From Thermodesulfovibrionales bacterium (GTDB lineage: Bacteria > Nitrospirota > Thermodesulfovibrionia > Thermodesulfovibrionales > SM23-35): DNA of 55,411 nucleotides. The stretch spans positions 1 through 55,411 of the forward strand of contig JASEEX010000009.1 of the NCBI GenBank assembly GCA_030019415.1. Direction: 5' to 3'. A program made the position numbers and the translations under genes. Below, piece after piece: positions 44,461-53,439 of this stretch; position 1 is the first letter of the stretch, and each line of letters starts with the position of its first letter. Below the pieces are notes generated by a model that did not search any database, was not told the DNA's origin, and saw only the letters and a program-made list of their open reading frames with translations.

Positions 44461-45837
44461 TTAGGAAGGGGTATCCTCTTTTGGGGAAACGAGGTTGAAC
44501 TTTTCCCACCTGTAACAGAATGTCTTATAACTCATGCCGAGAAGTTTTGCTGCCTTTGTTGCAACACCGTTTGACTTCAGCATAGCCTTCCTCAGGAGTT
44601 CTTTTTCAAGCTCCTCAAAATTTATCCCTTCCTCCGGGAGTTCGAAGTCAAGGATATTACCTCCGTGCGAAGAACCTAATTCGCTCTTAATGTCCTTAAG
44701 GCCTATATAAGGAGATTCGCTCATAAGAACAGCTCTTTCTATAACAGACTCGAGTTGTCTGATATTTCCTGGCCAGTGAAATTCCATGAGTGTCTTCAAC
44801 GCATTTTCCTCAATCCCTTTTATTCTTTTGCCAAATTCCCGGTTATATTTCTCTATGAAAAAGTCCCTAAGTTCGGGGATGTCTTCCTTTCTCTCGCGCA
44901 ATGGTGGAAGCTCGATGGTTATAACCTTTAGCCTGTAATAGAGGTCTTCTCTAAAGTTCTTCTTAATGATTTCCCTCTCAAGGTCTTTGTTTGTTGCCGA
45001 GATTATTCGAACATCAACCTTTATACTCTCGCGGCTACCAATTCTTCTTATCTCCTTATCCTGAAGCACCCTGAGGATCTTCGACTGCGTCACGGACGGG
45101 AGGTCTCCAATCTCATCAAGCAATATTGTTCCACCATCCGTAGACTCGAAAAGCCCTATTTTCCTCGATGTCGCACCTGTGAAAGCACCTGGCTCGTAAC
45201 CAAAAAGCTCACTCTCTATCAGGTTCTCAGGGATTGCAGCACAGTTCACGGCAGTGAAGGGCCTTGCGCGTCTCGGGCTGTTGTAGTGAATGGCCCTTGC
45301 CACAAGTTCCTTGCCAGTGCCGCTCTCACCAATTATAAGAACAGATGCAGAGATCAAAGAAACCTTCTTCATTACCTCGATCGCCTTCTTCATCTTTCTG
45401 GAGCTCCCTACAATCCCTTCTATACTGAATTTATCGTAAAGTGCCCTCTGAAGTTGCAGATTTTCTTTAAGGAGGGCGGCCCTCTCAGCAGCCCTCTTGA
45501 CAGTCAGAAGTAGTGTGTCTTTATCAAGAGGTTTTGTTAGATAATCAAAAGCACCTTTCTTCATTGCCTCCACAGCAGATGGTATTGTGCCGTATGCTGT
45601 CATAATAATCATTGATGGCTCAAAAGGCCCCTTAGGGATGGATTCAATAAATTCTATGCCGTCAATACCTTCCATCTTAAGGTCGGTCAGAACTACATCA
45701 GGATTAAGCCTCTTAACAATCTTCGAACCTTCCTCACCTGATGAGGCGGTATAGGTCTCGTATCCTTCATCATTAAGTATTGTCTTAAGTATCTCCCTTT
45801 GCAGGGGTTCATCATCTACTACAAGCACAACAGCCAC
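44461..45837 (-). CDS. Sigma-54-dependent response regulator (NtrC family)
   Basis: 458 aa. Receiver domain 1-120 with phosphoacceptor Asp52 (VVLTDLKMEG); AAA+ domain with Walker A GESGTGKE, the sigma-54-contact loop GAFTGA, Walker B GGTILLDEIGDL, and the R-finger region; C-terminal Fis-type HTH (ATKAAKLLGMSYKTFCYRW). GTG start with GGAGG. Follows the kinase gene after 20 bases. The downstream gene has a matching sigma-54 promoter. Confidence 0.96.
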   Translation of the reverse strand: MAVVLVVDDEPLQREILKTILNDEGYETYTASSGEEGSKIVKRLNPDVVLTDLKMEGIDGIEFIESIPKGPFEPSMIIMTAYGTIPSAVEAMKKGAFDYLTKPLDKDTLLLTVKRAAERAALLKENLQLQRALYDKFSIEGIVGSSRKMKKAIEVMKKVSLISASVLIIGESGTGKELVARAIHYNSPRRARPFTAVNCAAIPENLIESELFGYEPGAFTGATSRKIGLFESTDGGTILLDEIGDLPSVTQSKILRVLQDKEIRRIGSRESIKVDVRIISATNKDLEREIIKKNFREDLYYRLKVITIELPPLRERKEDIPELRDFFIEKYNREFGKRIKGIEENALKTLMEFHWPGNIRQLESVIERAVLMSESPYIGLKDIKSELGSSHGGNILDFELPEEGINFEELEKELLRKAMLKSNGVATKAAKLLGMSYKTFCYRWEKFNLVSPKEDTPS

Positions 45838-45857
45838 TTATTCCTCCATATCACTTC

Positions 45858-47288
45858 TCACTTCTTCATAAGAAAAGATATCGTCACAGTGCTTCCCTTG
45901 CCTTCTATACTCTGGAACTCCACCTTACCGCCGTGTTCCTCGACAACCCCTTTTGTCATGGCAAGTCCGAGACCAAGGCCAGTGCCCTTGGTCGAGAAAA
46001 AGGGGTCAAAGACCTTCGATAGGTTTTCCTTAGAAACGCCGATACCTGTATCCTCAATAATAATAGAGACCCTGCTGTCAGAGACCTTTGTACTCACTGT
46101 AAGCCTCCCGCCATCAGGCATTGCCTGAAAGGCATTCAGGATAACATTAAAGATACATGTCTTTACCAGCTCTGGGTCTAAATAGAGCTTAGGAAGCACC
46201 TCGTATTGTCTGTATATCTCAATGTTGTCCATTTCTGCTTTTGCCAGTACCACTGCCATTACCTCCTCGATAAGACCACCCAATTCAATCTCCTGAAGGC
46301 TCAGCCTCAATGGTCTTCCATAATCCAGGAAATCCCCTACGAGTTTGTTAAGACGCTGTACCTCCTGCTTTATACTCGTGATAAGGGACTCAAACTTCTC
46401 TTTTTCCCCGCTTTCCAAGGGTGAACATTTTTCCTTTAGATAGTCTATCGAAAGGCTTATAAAATTCAGAGGATTTCTTATCTCATGGGCAATGCCCCTT
46501 GCGAACTGTGCTACCCCGGAAAGGTGCTCAACCTCGCGCAGTTTCTCCTCAAGGGCGCGCTCCTCCCTTAGTTTTTGAACCATGAAGTTAAAACTCTGTG
46601 TCAGCTCTCCTATCTCGTCTTTCCTGTCTGTAGTAAGCTCTGGTGTCAGATCCCCTGCTGCGACCCTCCGTGCAGCACTCACCACATTATGTATTGGCCT
46701 GGCATACATCCATGAAAGAAATACAGCGATGAGTATGCCAAGACCAAAGACCAAAGAAGTTGCACCTATCCTTTTTATTGCATTGACCTTGAGGAGCTTA
46801 GAAAAATCCTCTGCGTTTATCTTCAGATGTATATAACCATAATGCTCGTTACCAGCAACCACAGGAAGAGTGACATTATAGACCTTCCCCTCTTTAGAAA
46901 CAGGTTCTCCGAGCTCTGCCTTTATGATACGTTCTTTTTTCCTGGGGCTAACCTGCTTTCCCACCCTCATCGGATTAGTACTTGCTATAATCTCATCTGT
47001 ATTGCTGATGATAGAAATCTCCTTCACACCTTTTGCATTTAGCTCCTGAAGGTAATGATAAAGCCTCATCTGGTCTGTGGACCCTGTGCTCGTGACTTCT
47101 TCAACACCAACCTGTATTGCCTTTGAAAGCTCAGTTGTCTGTCTTTCGAGTTCTGCAAGCAGCGCCCTTTCAGATTGTGAGTAAAGGAAGAGTAATACCA
47201 AGACGAGGACAAGACTCAGAAAGAGCATCATCCCGATCAGTTTTTTATTCAAAGAAAGGCTGAGGAAATAATTTCTCAGTCGTAACAT
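45858..47288 (-). CDS. Membrane sensor histidine kinase (HAMP-HisKA-HATPase)
   Basis: 476 aa. TM1 about 17-35, a periplasmic sensor domain about 36-165 (PAS/CACHE-like, VEEVTSTGSTDQMRL), TM2 about 168-190, HAMP about 190-243, HisKA with phospho-His in GIAHEIRNPLNFISL, HATPase with NVILNAFQAMP, DTGIGVSKE and GTGLGLGLAM. Partner of the downstream NtrC-type regulator. AGGTCAG before the ATG. Diverges from the TusA-like gene with only 42 bases between, containing back-to-back -10-like boxes. Confidence 0.95.
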   Translation of the reverse strand: MLRLRNYFLSLSLNKKLIGMMLFLSLVLVLVLLFLYSQSERALLAELERQTTELSKAIQVGVEEVTSTGSTDQMRLYHYLQELNAKGVKEISIISNTDEIIASTNPMRVGKQVSPRKKERIIKAELGEPVSKEGKVYNVTLPVVAGNEHYGYIHLKINAEDFSKLLKVNAIKRIGATSLVFGLGILIAVFLSWMYARPIHNVVSAARRVAAGDLTPELTTDRKDEIGELTQSFNFMVQKLREERALEEKLREVEHLSGVAQFARGIAHEIRNPLNFISLSIDYLKEKCSPLESGEKEKFESLITSIKQEVQRLNKLVGDFLDYGRPLRLSLQEIELGGLIEEVMAVVLAKAEMDNIEIYRQYEVLPKLYLDPELVKTCIFNVILNAFQAMPDGGRLTVSTKVSDSRVSIIIEDTGIGVSKENLSKVFDPFFSTKGTGLGLGLAMTKGVVEEHGGKVEFQSIEGKGSTVTISFLMKK

Positions 47289-47306
47289 ACACTGACCTGT
47301 TTTATA

Positions 47307-47315
47307 TGCTATAAT
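47307..47315 (+). promoter_or_regulatory. Extended -10 promoter of the TusA-like gene
   Basis: TGCTATAAT (TG-N-TATAAT), 15 bases before the ATG at 47331; no Shine-Dalgarno. Confidence 0.6.
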
Positions 47316-47330
47316 AAAAAGCTTAAAATA

Positions 47331-47582
47331 ATGGATGATTTAAAATCAAGGACACCAACGGAAATACTCGATGTTCTCGGAAGGGATTGTCCCTATTCTC
47401 TGATAATGATAAAAAAGACAATGGAGAAGTTACCAAGCGGAGCAATACTGAAAATATTCTGTGATTCACCCGCCTCTGTTGAGGATTCTATCCCACGGTA
47501 CTGCGAAAAACATGGATATGCATTCGAATCTGTTTGGCTTGAGGAAGAGGGCAACTGGGAAATTTATATCCAGAAAACCTAA
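47331..47582 (+). CDS. TusA-family sulfur carrier (SirA-like)
   Basis: 83 aa. Two-layer alpha/beta sandwich: LDVLGRDCPYSLIMIKKTMEKL with the sulfur-carrying Cys20 in CPxx (usually CPxP; here CPYS), then GAILKIFCDSPASVEDSIPRYCEKHGYAFESV. TusA-like proteins relay persulfide to DsrE or DsrC-type acceptors. Near, but separate from, the dsr operon. Overlaps the convergent DedA gene by four bases. Confidence 0.85.
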   Translation: MDDLKSRTPTEILDVLGRDCPYSLIMIKKTMEKLPSGAILKIFCDSPASVEDSIPRYCEKHGYAFESVWLEEEGNWEIYIQKT

Positions 47583-48151
47583 CTCCTCGTACCCTCTGCG
47601 TTCCTCCTCTTCCTCACATCCCTTATAAACCAGATGATAAAACCTCCTACCATAACAGCGATCGCTACATATACCTCGTATTTTTTTAGATCGCCAAGGA
47701 GCGTTTTCAGGGATGCGCCAAAGAAATAGCCTACATAGGTGCATATAGCTGCCCAGATGAGACAACTTATAAGCAGAAAGGTAAAGTACTTTTTTTTACC
47801 CATACGCGAAAGGCCAAGGATTGCTGCACTCATAAGCCTGAACCCATAAAGCCACTGACTTATAAATATCGATGCAACTCCATACCTTGCCATTAAAGAC
47901 TCGAGTTTTGATAGATTAACTTTTATCACTTTCTGGGTGTATTTTAGGAAAGCTTCTCTCCTGTGTAAGGCAATAAGGAAGAATGTGCTATGACCTATAT
48001 ATGATGCTATAGCCGAGACGAACACAACCGCATTCGCGTCGAGATACCCATTATAAGCAAGAAATCCTGACGCGATAAGAACACTCTCACCTTCAAAAAA
48101 TGTGAATACAAATACAGCAATATAGCCGTATCTTGATATAAACTCTTCCAG
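47579..48151 (-). CDS. DedA-family membrane protein, probable CTG start
   Basis: About 190 aa. Reading back from the GTG at 48025 the same frame continues upstream through FISRYGYIAVFVFTFFEGES and LIASGFLAYNGYL, the conserved DedA N-terminus (E-G-E motif), until a stop. The only initiator-like codon before this block is CTG at 48149-48151, with GGGAGG four bases upstream. The GTG at 48025 would drop the conserved segment. About four to five membrane helices; C-terminal SRMGKKKYFTFLL and a basic tail. DedA proteins are implicated in lipid-carrier flipping and proton-motive-force homeostasis. Confidence 0.8.
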   Translation of the reverse strand: MEEFISRYGYIAVFVFTFFEGESVLIASGFLAYNGYLDANAVVFVSAIASYIGHSTFFLIALHRREAFLKYTQKVIKVNLSKLESLMARYGVASIFISQWLYGFRLMSAAILGLSRMGKKKYFTFLLISCLIWAAICTYVGYFFGASLKTLLGDLKKYEVYVAIAVMVGGFIIWFIRDVRKRRNAEGTRS

Positions 48152-48220
48152 AAATCCTCCCGCAGGTTAATTTATAGGAGAGAATATTTTATGTCAAGTT
48201 TAGAAGGGTTGTAACAAATA

Positions 48221-48247
48221 AGGGATGCCAGATTTTCTGGCATCCCT
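48221..48247 (-). terminator. Intrinsic terminator of the dsr operon
   Basis: AGGGATGCCAG / CTGGCATCCCT, an 11-bp perfect stem with a five-base loop, 24 bases after the dsrP stop, followed on the minus strand by TATTTGTT. Confidence 0.88.
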
Positions 48248-48270
48248 TTCCAATAGGTTACTCAAAAAAT

Positions 48271-49458
48271 TTAGACTCTAACCTGCCTTTCACCATATTT
48301 ATCAAAGATTGCCTCTTCCTTAACTGAGACAGCTACTTTATAGAGAATGGTGAGTATAAAGAACCCGATTCCCCATACCCCAAGGGTAATTAATGTCTCG
48401 GGTATCGTAGGCCAGTATTCAAATACCCTTTCAAATGGATTTGGTATAAATCCTCCAACAACAAGACTTATGCCCTTTTCAAGCCATAAACAGAGAAATG
48501 TTGCCACAGCCGCAAAACCTAAGGCGGTCTCGTTCCTTCTTGCCTGAGGAATAATCAATATTGGAAGGGCTACTGCTGCAAGGGCAGTACATATCCACAT
48601 TACCGGTACAAGTTTTGTATATCCATGAATACCAGTAAAGAGATACTTAAAGGAGTGCATATGACCCGGTATATTGCTATAAAAGGCAGTAAATAGTTCA
48701 AAACCATAAAAGGCCAAAGTTACTATTAAAAAGTAAAGGGAAGTTTTCGCCATTGTCTGGATGGCCTCCCAACCAGGATCGAATCTTGTAAATCTTCTTA
48801 AAATTAAAGAAATTACTATCAGGAGGGATGGACCTGCTGCAAAGGCTGATGAGAGAAACTTTGCTGCCATAATGGCTGTCAGCCAGTAATGCCTTCCTGG
48901 AAGACCCTGGTAGAGGAATGCTGTAACAATATGGATTGAAGGTGCCCAGCAGATTGCTAAAATAATGAATGGCTTTATCCAGGCTGCTGGCGGCACTCCC
49001 TTTCGCTCAGCCCCTAATACATACCAGCCGCATAAGATATTAAGCAGGAGGTATCCACTAAGGACGACCATATCAAAGAACATGACAGACCTTGGAGTTG
49101 GATGCAGAAGGACATTCAGGACTCTAAGTGGTTGACCAAGATCAACAAAAATGAAGAGCATACACATTGTCACACTGGCAACAGCAACAAATTCACCCAG
49201 GACGGCAATCCTTCCGTATTTCTTGTAGTTATGGAGGTAATAAGGCAGGACTATTGTAACTGCGGAGGCAGCAACGCCAACAAGAAAGGTAAACTGACCT
49301 ATATAAAGCCCCCATGAGACATCCCTGCTCATTCCTGTTATTCCCAGGCCAACACGAAATTGGTAAATGTAAGAAATAAATCCTACGCCGATAACAGCGA
49401 GTAAAAAAATTACCCAGCTCCAGTATGTTCGACTTCCTTTTAGTGCAGTTTCAAGCAT
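48271..49458 (-). CDS. dsrP: DsrP, integral membrane subunit (NrfD/PsrC family) of the DsrMKJOP complex
   Basis: 395 aa with about ten membrane helices; quinone-interacting subunit thought to pass electrons between the menaquinone pool and DsrO/DsrJ. Seen: YWSWVIFLLAVIGVGF start, GISRDVSWGLYIGQFTF-like segment, and the long NrfD core. Last gene of the operon; GGAGG before the ATG, 12 bases after dsrO. Followed by the terminator at 48221-48247. Confidence 0.94.
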   Translation of the reverse strand: MLETALKGSRTYWSWVIFLLAVIGVGFISYIYQFRVGLGITGMSRDVSWGLYIGQFTFLVGVAASAVTIVLPYYLHNYKKYGRIAVLGEFVAVASVTMCMLFIFVDLGQPLRVLNVLLHPTPRSVMFFDMVVLSGYLLLNILCGWYVLGAERKGVPPAAWIKPFIILAICWAPSIHIVTAFLYQGLPGRHYWLTAIMAAKFLSSAFAAGPSLLIVISLILRRFTRFDPGWEAIQTMAKTSLYFLIVTLAFYGFELFTAFYSNIPGHMHSFKYLFTGIHGYTKLVPVMWICTALAAVALPILIIPQARRNETALGFAAVATFLCLWLEKGISLVVGGFIPNPFERVFEYWPTIPETLITLGVWGIGFFILTILYKVAVSVKEEAIFDKYGERQVRV

Positions 49459-49470
49459 ATTTAATACCTC

Positions 49471-50247
49471 CTAAACTATATAGTAAACACTGGGCCTTGT
49501 CCCGAGTTCGGACTTACGCCGAATGGTGTATTTTGAATGAAGAATCTTGCTTACCTCCGAATCAGGGTCTTCAAGATCACCAAAGATTATTGCACCCTTT
49601 GATTCCTCAACACATGCAGGCTGAAGCCCTACGGCGAGCCTTTCATAACAGAAGGTACACTTCTCTACGACACCCTTCATCCTTGTTGGATATTCCTTAT
49701 TCTCCTCTTTTATGAAAGGCCTTGGGTCTCTCCAGTTGAAACTCCTTGCTCCGAAGGGACAGGCAGCCATGCAGAACCTGCAACCAATACAGCGGTGCAT
49801 GTCCATCATTACGATTCCATCTTCCCTCTTATATGTGGCCTTCGTCGGGCAAACCCTTACGCAAGCGGGATTGTCACACTGGTTACAGAGCACCAGAAGG
49901 GGCAGATGTTTTATATCTTCTCCCATGTATTCATGTTCCTGGCCAGGAAAGGCATGCTCAAAGGTCTCTTTCCATATCCATTTGATCTCCTCCTTTGGCT
50001 TTTCAATATCAGGGACGTTGTGTATCCGATGGCACGCATCTATGCATTTCTGCATCGTCTGTTTATCCAGCTTTTTCATATCTATGACCATAGCCCATCT
50101 CTTCCCAACCAGAGCCTTTGGACCTCTTGAAACCTGTGAGGCCTCAAATTGCCCTGGATGTAAGATTTCAATAGCAGATATACCTCCAAGCCCCACTATA
50201 GCAGAGGCACCTGCTATCTTTAAGAATTCTCTTCTACTGATTCCCAT
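49471..50247 (-). CDS. dsrO: DsrO, periplasmic iron-sulfur subunit with Tat signal
   Basis: 258 aa from ATG 50247, with GGAGGG; an upstream reading to 50289 lies inside dsrJ. Tat signal MGISRREFLKIAGAS. Ferredoxin-like clusters: CNQCDNPACVRVCP, CIGCRFCMAACPFGAR, CTFCYERL, and a late Cys. Carries electrons between DsrJ and DsrP. Two bases after the dsrJ stop. Confidence 0.95.
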   Translation of the reverse strand: MGISRREFLKIAGASAIVGLGGISAIEILHPGQFEASQVSRGPKALVGKRWAMVIDMKKLDKQTMQKCIDACHRIHNVPDIEKPKEEIKWIWKETFEHAFPGQEHEYMGEDIKHLPLLVLCNQCDNPACVRVCPTKATYKREDGIVMMDMHRCIGCRFCMAACPFGARSFNWRDPRPFIKEENKEYPTRMKGVVEKCTFCYERLAVGLQPACVEESKGAIIFGDLEDPDSEVSKILHSKYTIRRKSELGTRPSVYYIV

Positions 50248-50249
50248 GT

Positions 50250-50714
50250 CTAACCCTCCTCCTTCGGCTCGATATGACAATCCCAGCAATATGGTGTAAC
50301 AGCCGCATAATTATGACATTCATCGCAAAACTTTTTCTTGTTTGAATGACACTTCATACATGTATTGGAAAGGCTTATATTATATTGCTTTCCATCAGTA
50401 GCAGTATAGATCGACCTCCCCTCACGGACATACCAATCCCTCCAGTCATCCAACATTACCATATGCTCTGTCTTCATGAACGATTTCGGCTCAATGCACT
50501 TCTTTTCGACCATTTTCTGTATCTCAGGTGTATCTATCTTTGGTTCTGGAGGGGGTGGAGCAGCTTTTCCGAGATCAAATAAGAAAGGAAGTATGGATAT
50601 ACCCAGGAATACAATAAGCCCAATAGTAACCTTCCAGCCATCAAAAAATTTCCTTACTAAAGGAACCTGCTTAGGTGAAGATGGGTCAAATAAGGTTTTC
50701 CATTCCTCATGCAT
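50250..50714 (-). CDS. dsrJ: DsrJ, membrane-anchored triheme cytochrome c
   Basis: 154 aa. One N-terminal membrane anchor (about 29-47), then a periplasmic domain with three CxxCH sites (119-123, 130-134, 143-147). Cys73 in KKCIEPKSFMKTEHM is the conserved cysteine proposed as unusual axial heme ligand. Four bases after dsrK. Characteristic of DsrMKJOP. Confidence 0.96.
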   Translation of the reverse strand: MHEEWKTLFDPSSPKQVPLVRKFFDGWKVTIGLIVFLGISILPFLFDLGKAAPPPPEPKIDTPEIQKMVEKKCIEPKSFMKTEHMVMLDDWRDWYVREGRSIYTATDGKQYNISLSNTCMKCHSNKKKFCDECHNYAAVTPYCWDCHIEPKEEG

Positions 50715-50718
50715 CTTC

Positions 50719-52398
50719 TTAAGCCTCCTTCCCTGCGATCTTTCCCGGTGTTATAGGTCTTTTAAGAGGCTGACGACGTAAGTCTACCGTCCTCGGACTC
50801 TCTCCCGGTATTACAAGTGCATTGGCAAGGAGCTCGTGTACACCTCCTACTGTCACCTGAGGACACCAGTACGACAAGCCCATCGAAAGGACAGCCCTAT
50901 CAATAGCACACATACAGAGAAGTCGGTTTACACCGAATTTCTCATGGACATGCTTTGTGGCATTAGACCTGGGAAAGTTTCCCCTCAGTAATGTCTCCAA
51001 CTGTTCATCAGTACCAAGGCCTGCACCTCCTCCGCAGCAGAAGGTCTTCTCCCTTATACAACTTTCCGGCATCTCATAGAAGTTATTGCATACATTCTTG
51101 ATAATATATCTTGGCTCCTCAAAAAGTCCCATTGCCCTCGAAGGGTTACATGAATCATGGTAGGTTGCGATTACATGGTCATTTCTGCTCGGGTCTAATT
51201 TGAGTTTGCCATGTCTGATTAAATCAGCAGTAAACTCAGCAATATGAACCATCTTTGTGTCTTTTGCATTCTCGAATTTCGTTCCCGTAATAGGTGAGAC
51301 CGGTTCCTCAAGAAAGTCCGCCGGGCCATTCACGGTTCCCATATACTGATTTATTACCCTCCACATGTGACCGCATTCCCCTCCAAGTATCCACTTTACC
51401 TTTAATCTCTTCGCCTCGGCATACATCTTTGCATTTAGCCTCTTTATCATCTCATGGGATGTGAATAAACCGAAGTTTCCGCCCTCAGAGGTGTACGTGC
51501 TCCATGTATAGTCAAGACCAATGTGATAGAAATATAAAAGAGTAGCTATAGTAAGGATAACGCCACGTTCATCAAAGAAATCTCCGGAAGGAACTATGTA
51601 GAGGATTTCAGCACCCTTCCTGTTCATGGGCACATCAACCTTGAAGCCCGTTATTTTTTCTAATTCGTCTCTATATTCATCCATAAAGTCCTTAATTGTG
51701 TGGGGCAGAAGGCCCATATGATTTCCCGTCAGAAAACTCTTCCCCACAGGTTCAATAGCCCAGTTAACGTGCATCCCGAGCAAGAGGAGAAGTTCCCTCG
51801 CTATCATCGTGATTTCAGCCATATCAATGCCATAAGGGCAGAAAACAGAGCAGCGGCGACATTCAGTGCACTGAAAGCTGTACTTGAACAATTCTTTTAT
51901 TACATCTACTGTAAGTTCTCTTGCCCCGGCGATCTTTCCGAGAATCTTCCCCGATGTTGTAAAATACCTTCTGTATATTGACCTGAGAAGCTCAGCTCTA
52001 AGGACAGGCATATTCTTTGGGTCTCCTCCACCAATAAAAAATTGGCACTTGTCAGCACATGCACCGCACCTCACACAGATATCCATAAAGAGCTGAAAAG
52101 ACCGAAATCTTTTCAGACGGTCTTCCATACCGTTTAAGAATATCTCTTTCCAGTTTTCGGGAAGCTTCCAGTCCTCATCAGGGGGTGACCATTCTCTTGG
52201 GAAGGGGAGATCAATTACTTTCATCCATTTTACCTTTGCAGGATTGAGATAGTCTAACTTTTTGAATTTAGGAGGGACATCCATCCATGGCTTCGCAGGG
52301 GGTTTGTAATCTACTGTCGCTAATTTCTCAGGGCTTGCACCGAGTACTGTTTCATAATATGGGACCTCTCTTTCTTCCTTTTTTTCAACCTCTGCCAT
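50719..52398 (-). CDS. dsrK: DsrK, cytoplasmic HdrD-like catalytic subunit
   Basis: 559 aa. Two [4Fe-4S] motifs (Cys108/111/114/118 and Cys177/180/183/187) and CCG-type cysteines late in the chain (HDSCNPSRAMG; CCGGGAGLG), which hold the noncubane cluster used for disulfide reduction in HdrB/D. It reduces the DsrC trisulfide or disulfide. GGAGG before the ATG; three bases after dsrM. Confidence 0.96.
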   Translation of the reverse strand: MAEVEKKEEREVPYYETVLGASPEKLATVDYKPPAKPWMDVPPKFKKLDYLNPAKVKWMKVIDLPFPREWSPPDEDWKLPENWKEIFLNGMEDRLKRFRSFQLFMDICVRCGACADKCQFFIGGGDPKNMPVLRAELLRSIYRRYFTTSGKILGKIAGARELTVDVIKELFKYSFQCTECRRCSVFCPYGIDMAEITMIARELLLLLGMHVNWAIEPVGKSFLTGNHMGLLPHTIKDFMDEYRDELEKITGFKVDVPMNRKGAEILYIVPSGDFFDERGVILTIATLLYFYHIGLDYTWSTYTSEGGNFGLFTSHEMIKRLNAKMYAEAKRLKVKWILGGECGHMWRVINQYMGTVNGPADFLEEPVSPITGTKFENAKDTKMVHIAEFTADLIRHGKLKLDPSRNDHVIATYHDSCNPSRAMGLFEEPRYIIKNVCNNFYEMPESCIREKTFCCGGGAGLGTDEQLETLLRGNFPRSNATKHVHEKFGVNRLLCMCAIDRAVLSMGLSYWCPQVTVGGVHELLANALVIPGESPRTVDLRRQPLKRPITPGKIAGKEA

Positions 52399-52400
52399 CT

Positions 52401-53408
52401 CTAATCCTCCTTTTCTAATGGTAACCCAGCATCTTTCATAAATTCTCTATAGTCGTCCTCGTACTCCTCATATGTATGAACCTTGACAGGATAATTCCAT
52501 GGGTTGATGTGTCTCTTAGCTCGATTGTTATTTGCAATGTTTCTTGTAGGACTTAGAAAGACGCCTGCCATATGCATCAGCTTGCTGAAGGGAAAATAGG
52601 CAAAAAGGGTGCTGACTAAAAACAGATGGATATAAAAGAGGACACCGATACCTTCCGGAATCTTTGGACTGAAATTGATTAACCCCATCGTCAGCTCCTT
52701 AATGCCTACAACATTTACCTTGTAGAAATACCTCATGAGCCCCCCCGTAATCCCGATACCGAGGATAAGGAAGAGGGGGAAGTAATCGCTGGGAAGGGAG
52801 ATGTAACGCATCTGCGGTATAAAAACCCTCCTCAGTAAGAGGTATGTCACCGCTCCTATAAGCATTAGATCAGTTATGTAAACGAGCGGCACCCACACCT
52901 GGAAAAAGGAATCAATCATCTCAAGAAACTTCACGGGAGAAGGTACTGGCTCGATGAAAAGTCTGAGGTGTCTGATTAAGATAATGAGGAAGGAGTAGTG
53001 AAATGCCAGTGCTGCAAGCCAGAGCCACTTGGCGGATGCAAATGAAAGCCTTGGCCCAGGTCTTAATTCGGTTCTCATGTTCCTGAAAAGAGAACGGAAA
53101 AGAAGCACCTCAAAGACCATCCTTATGGCAGCACCGAGAGCAGTAGAGGGGTTTTCTATCTTATTCTGCTTTATCCACGGGAGTGATTTCTGCTGCCCTG
53201 TGGTTGTAGGGATACGGAATGGGAGAGGTATTGATGCCCATTTAAGTATTCGATAGATCATTCCCACAACAAATATAGCAATCGCGACATAGGGTATGAT
53301 AGCTCCAAATAAGAAGTTCAGTTTTGCCCCCTCAACTCCAACCCACGCGACCAAGATAAGTGCTAAAACTGCAATAAGGGAAACCCAGAAAGAAAGCCCA
53401 AAACTCAT
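52401..53408 (-). CDS. dsrM: DsrM, membrane cytochrome b subunit (NarI-like)
   Basis: 335 aa, about six helices, with the NarI-like diheme core (AALAFHYSFLIILIRHLR; His-containing helices) and the C-terminal NNRAKRHINPWNYPV conserved in DsrM. Quinol-linked partner of DsrK. GAGGTGA before the ATG. First gene of the MKJOP set; 31 bases after the RsbRD-like gene. Confidence 0.95.
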   Translation of the reverse strand: MSFGLSFWVSLIAVLALILVAWVGVEGAKLNFLFGAIIPYVAIAIFVVGMIYRILKWASIPLPFRIPTTTGQQKSLPWIKQNKIENPSTALGAAIRMVFEVLLFRSLFRNMRTELRPGPRLSFASAKWLWLAALAFHYSFLIILIRHLRLFIEPVPSPVKFLEMIDSFFQVWVPLVYITDLMLIGAVTYLLLRRVFIPQMRYISLPSDYFPLFLILGIGITGGLMRYFYKVNVVGIKELTMGLINFSPKIPEGIGVLFYIHLFLVSTLFAYFPFSKLMHMAGVFLSPTRNIANNNRAKRHINPWNYPVKVHTYEEYEDDYREFMKDAGLPLEKED

Positions 53409-53439
53409 AATATTTTCACCTCATTTCTTTTATAATTAT

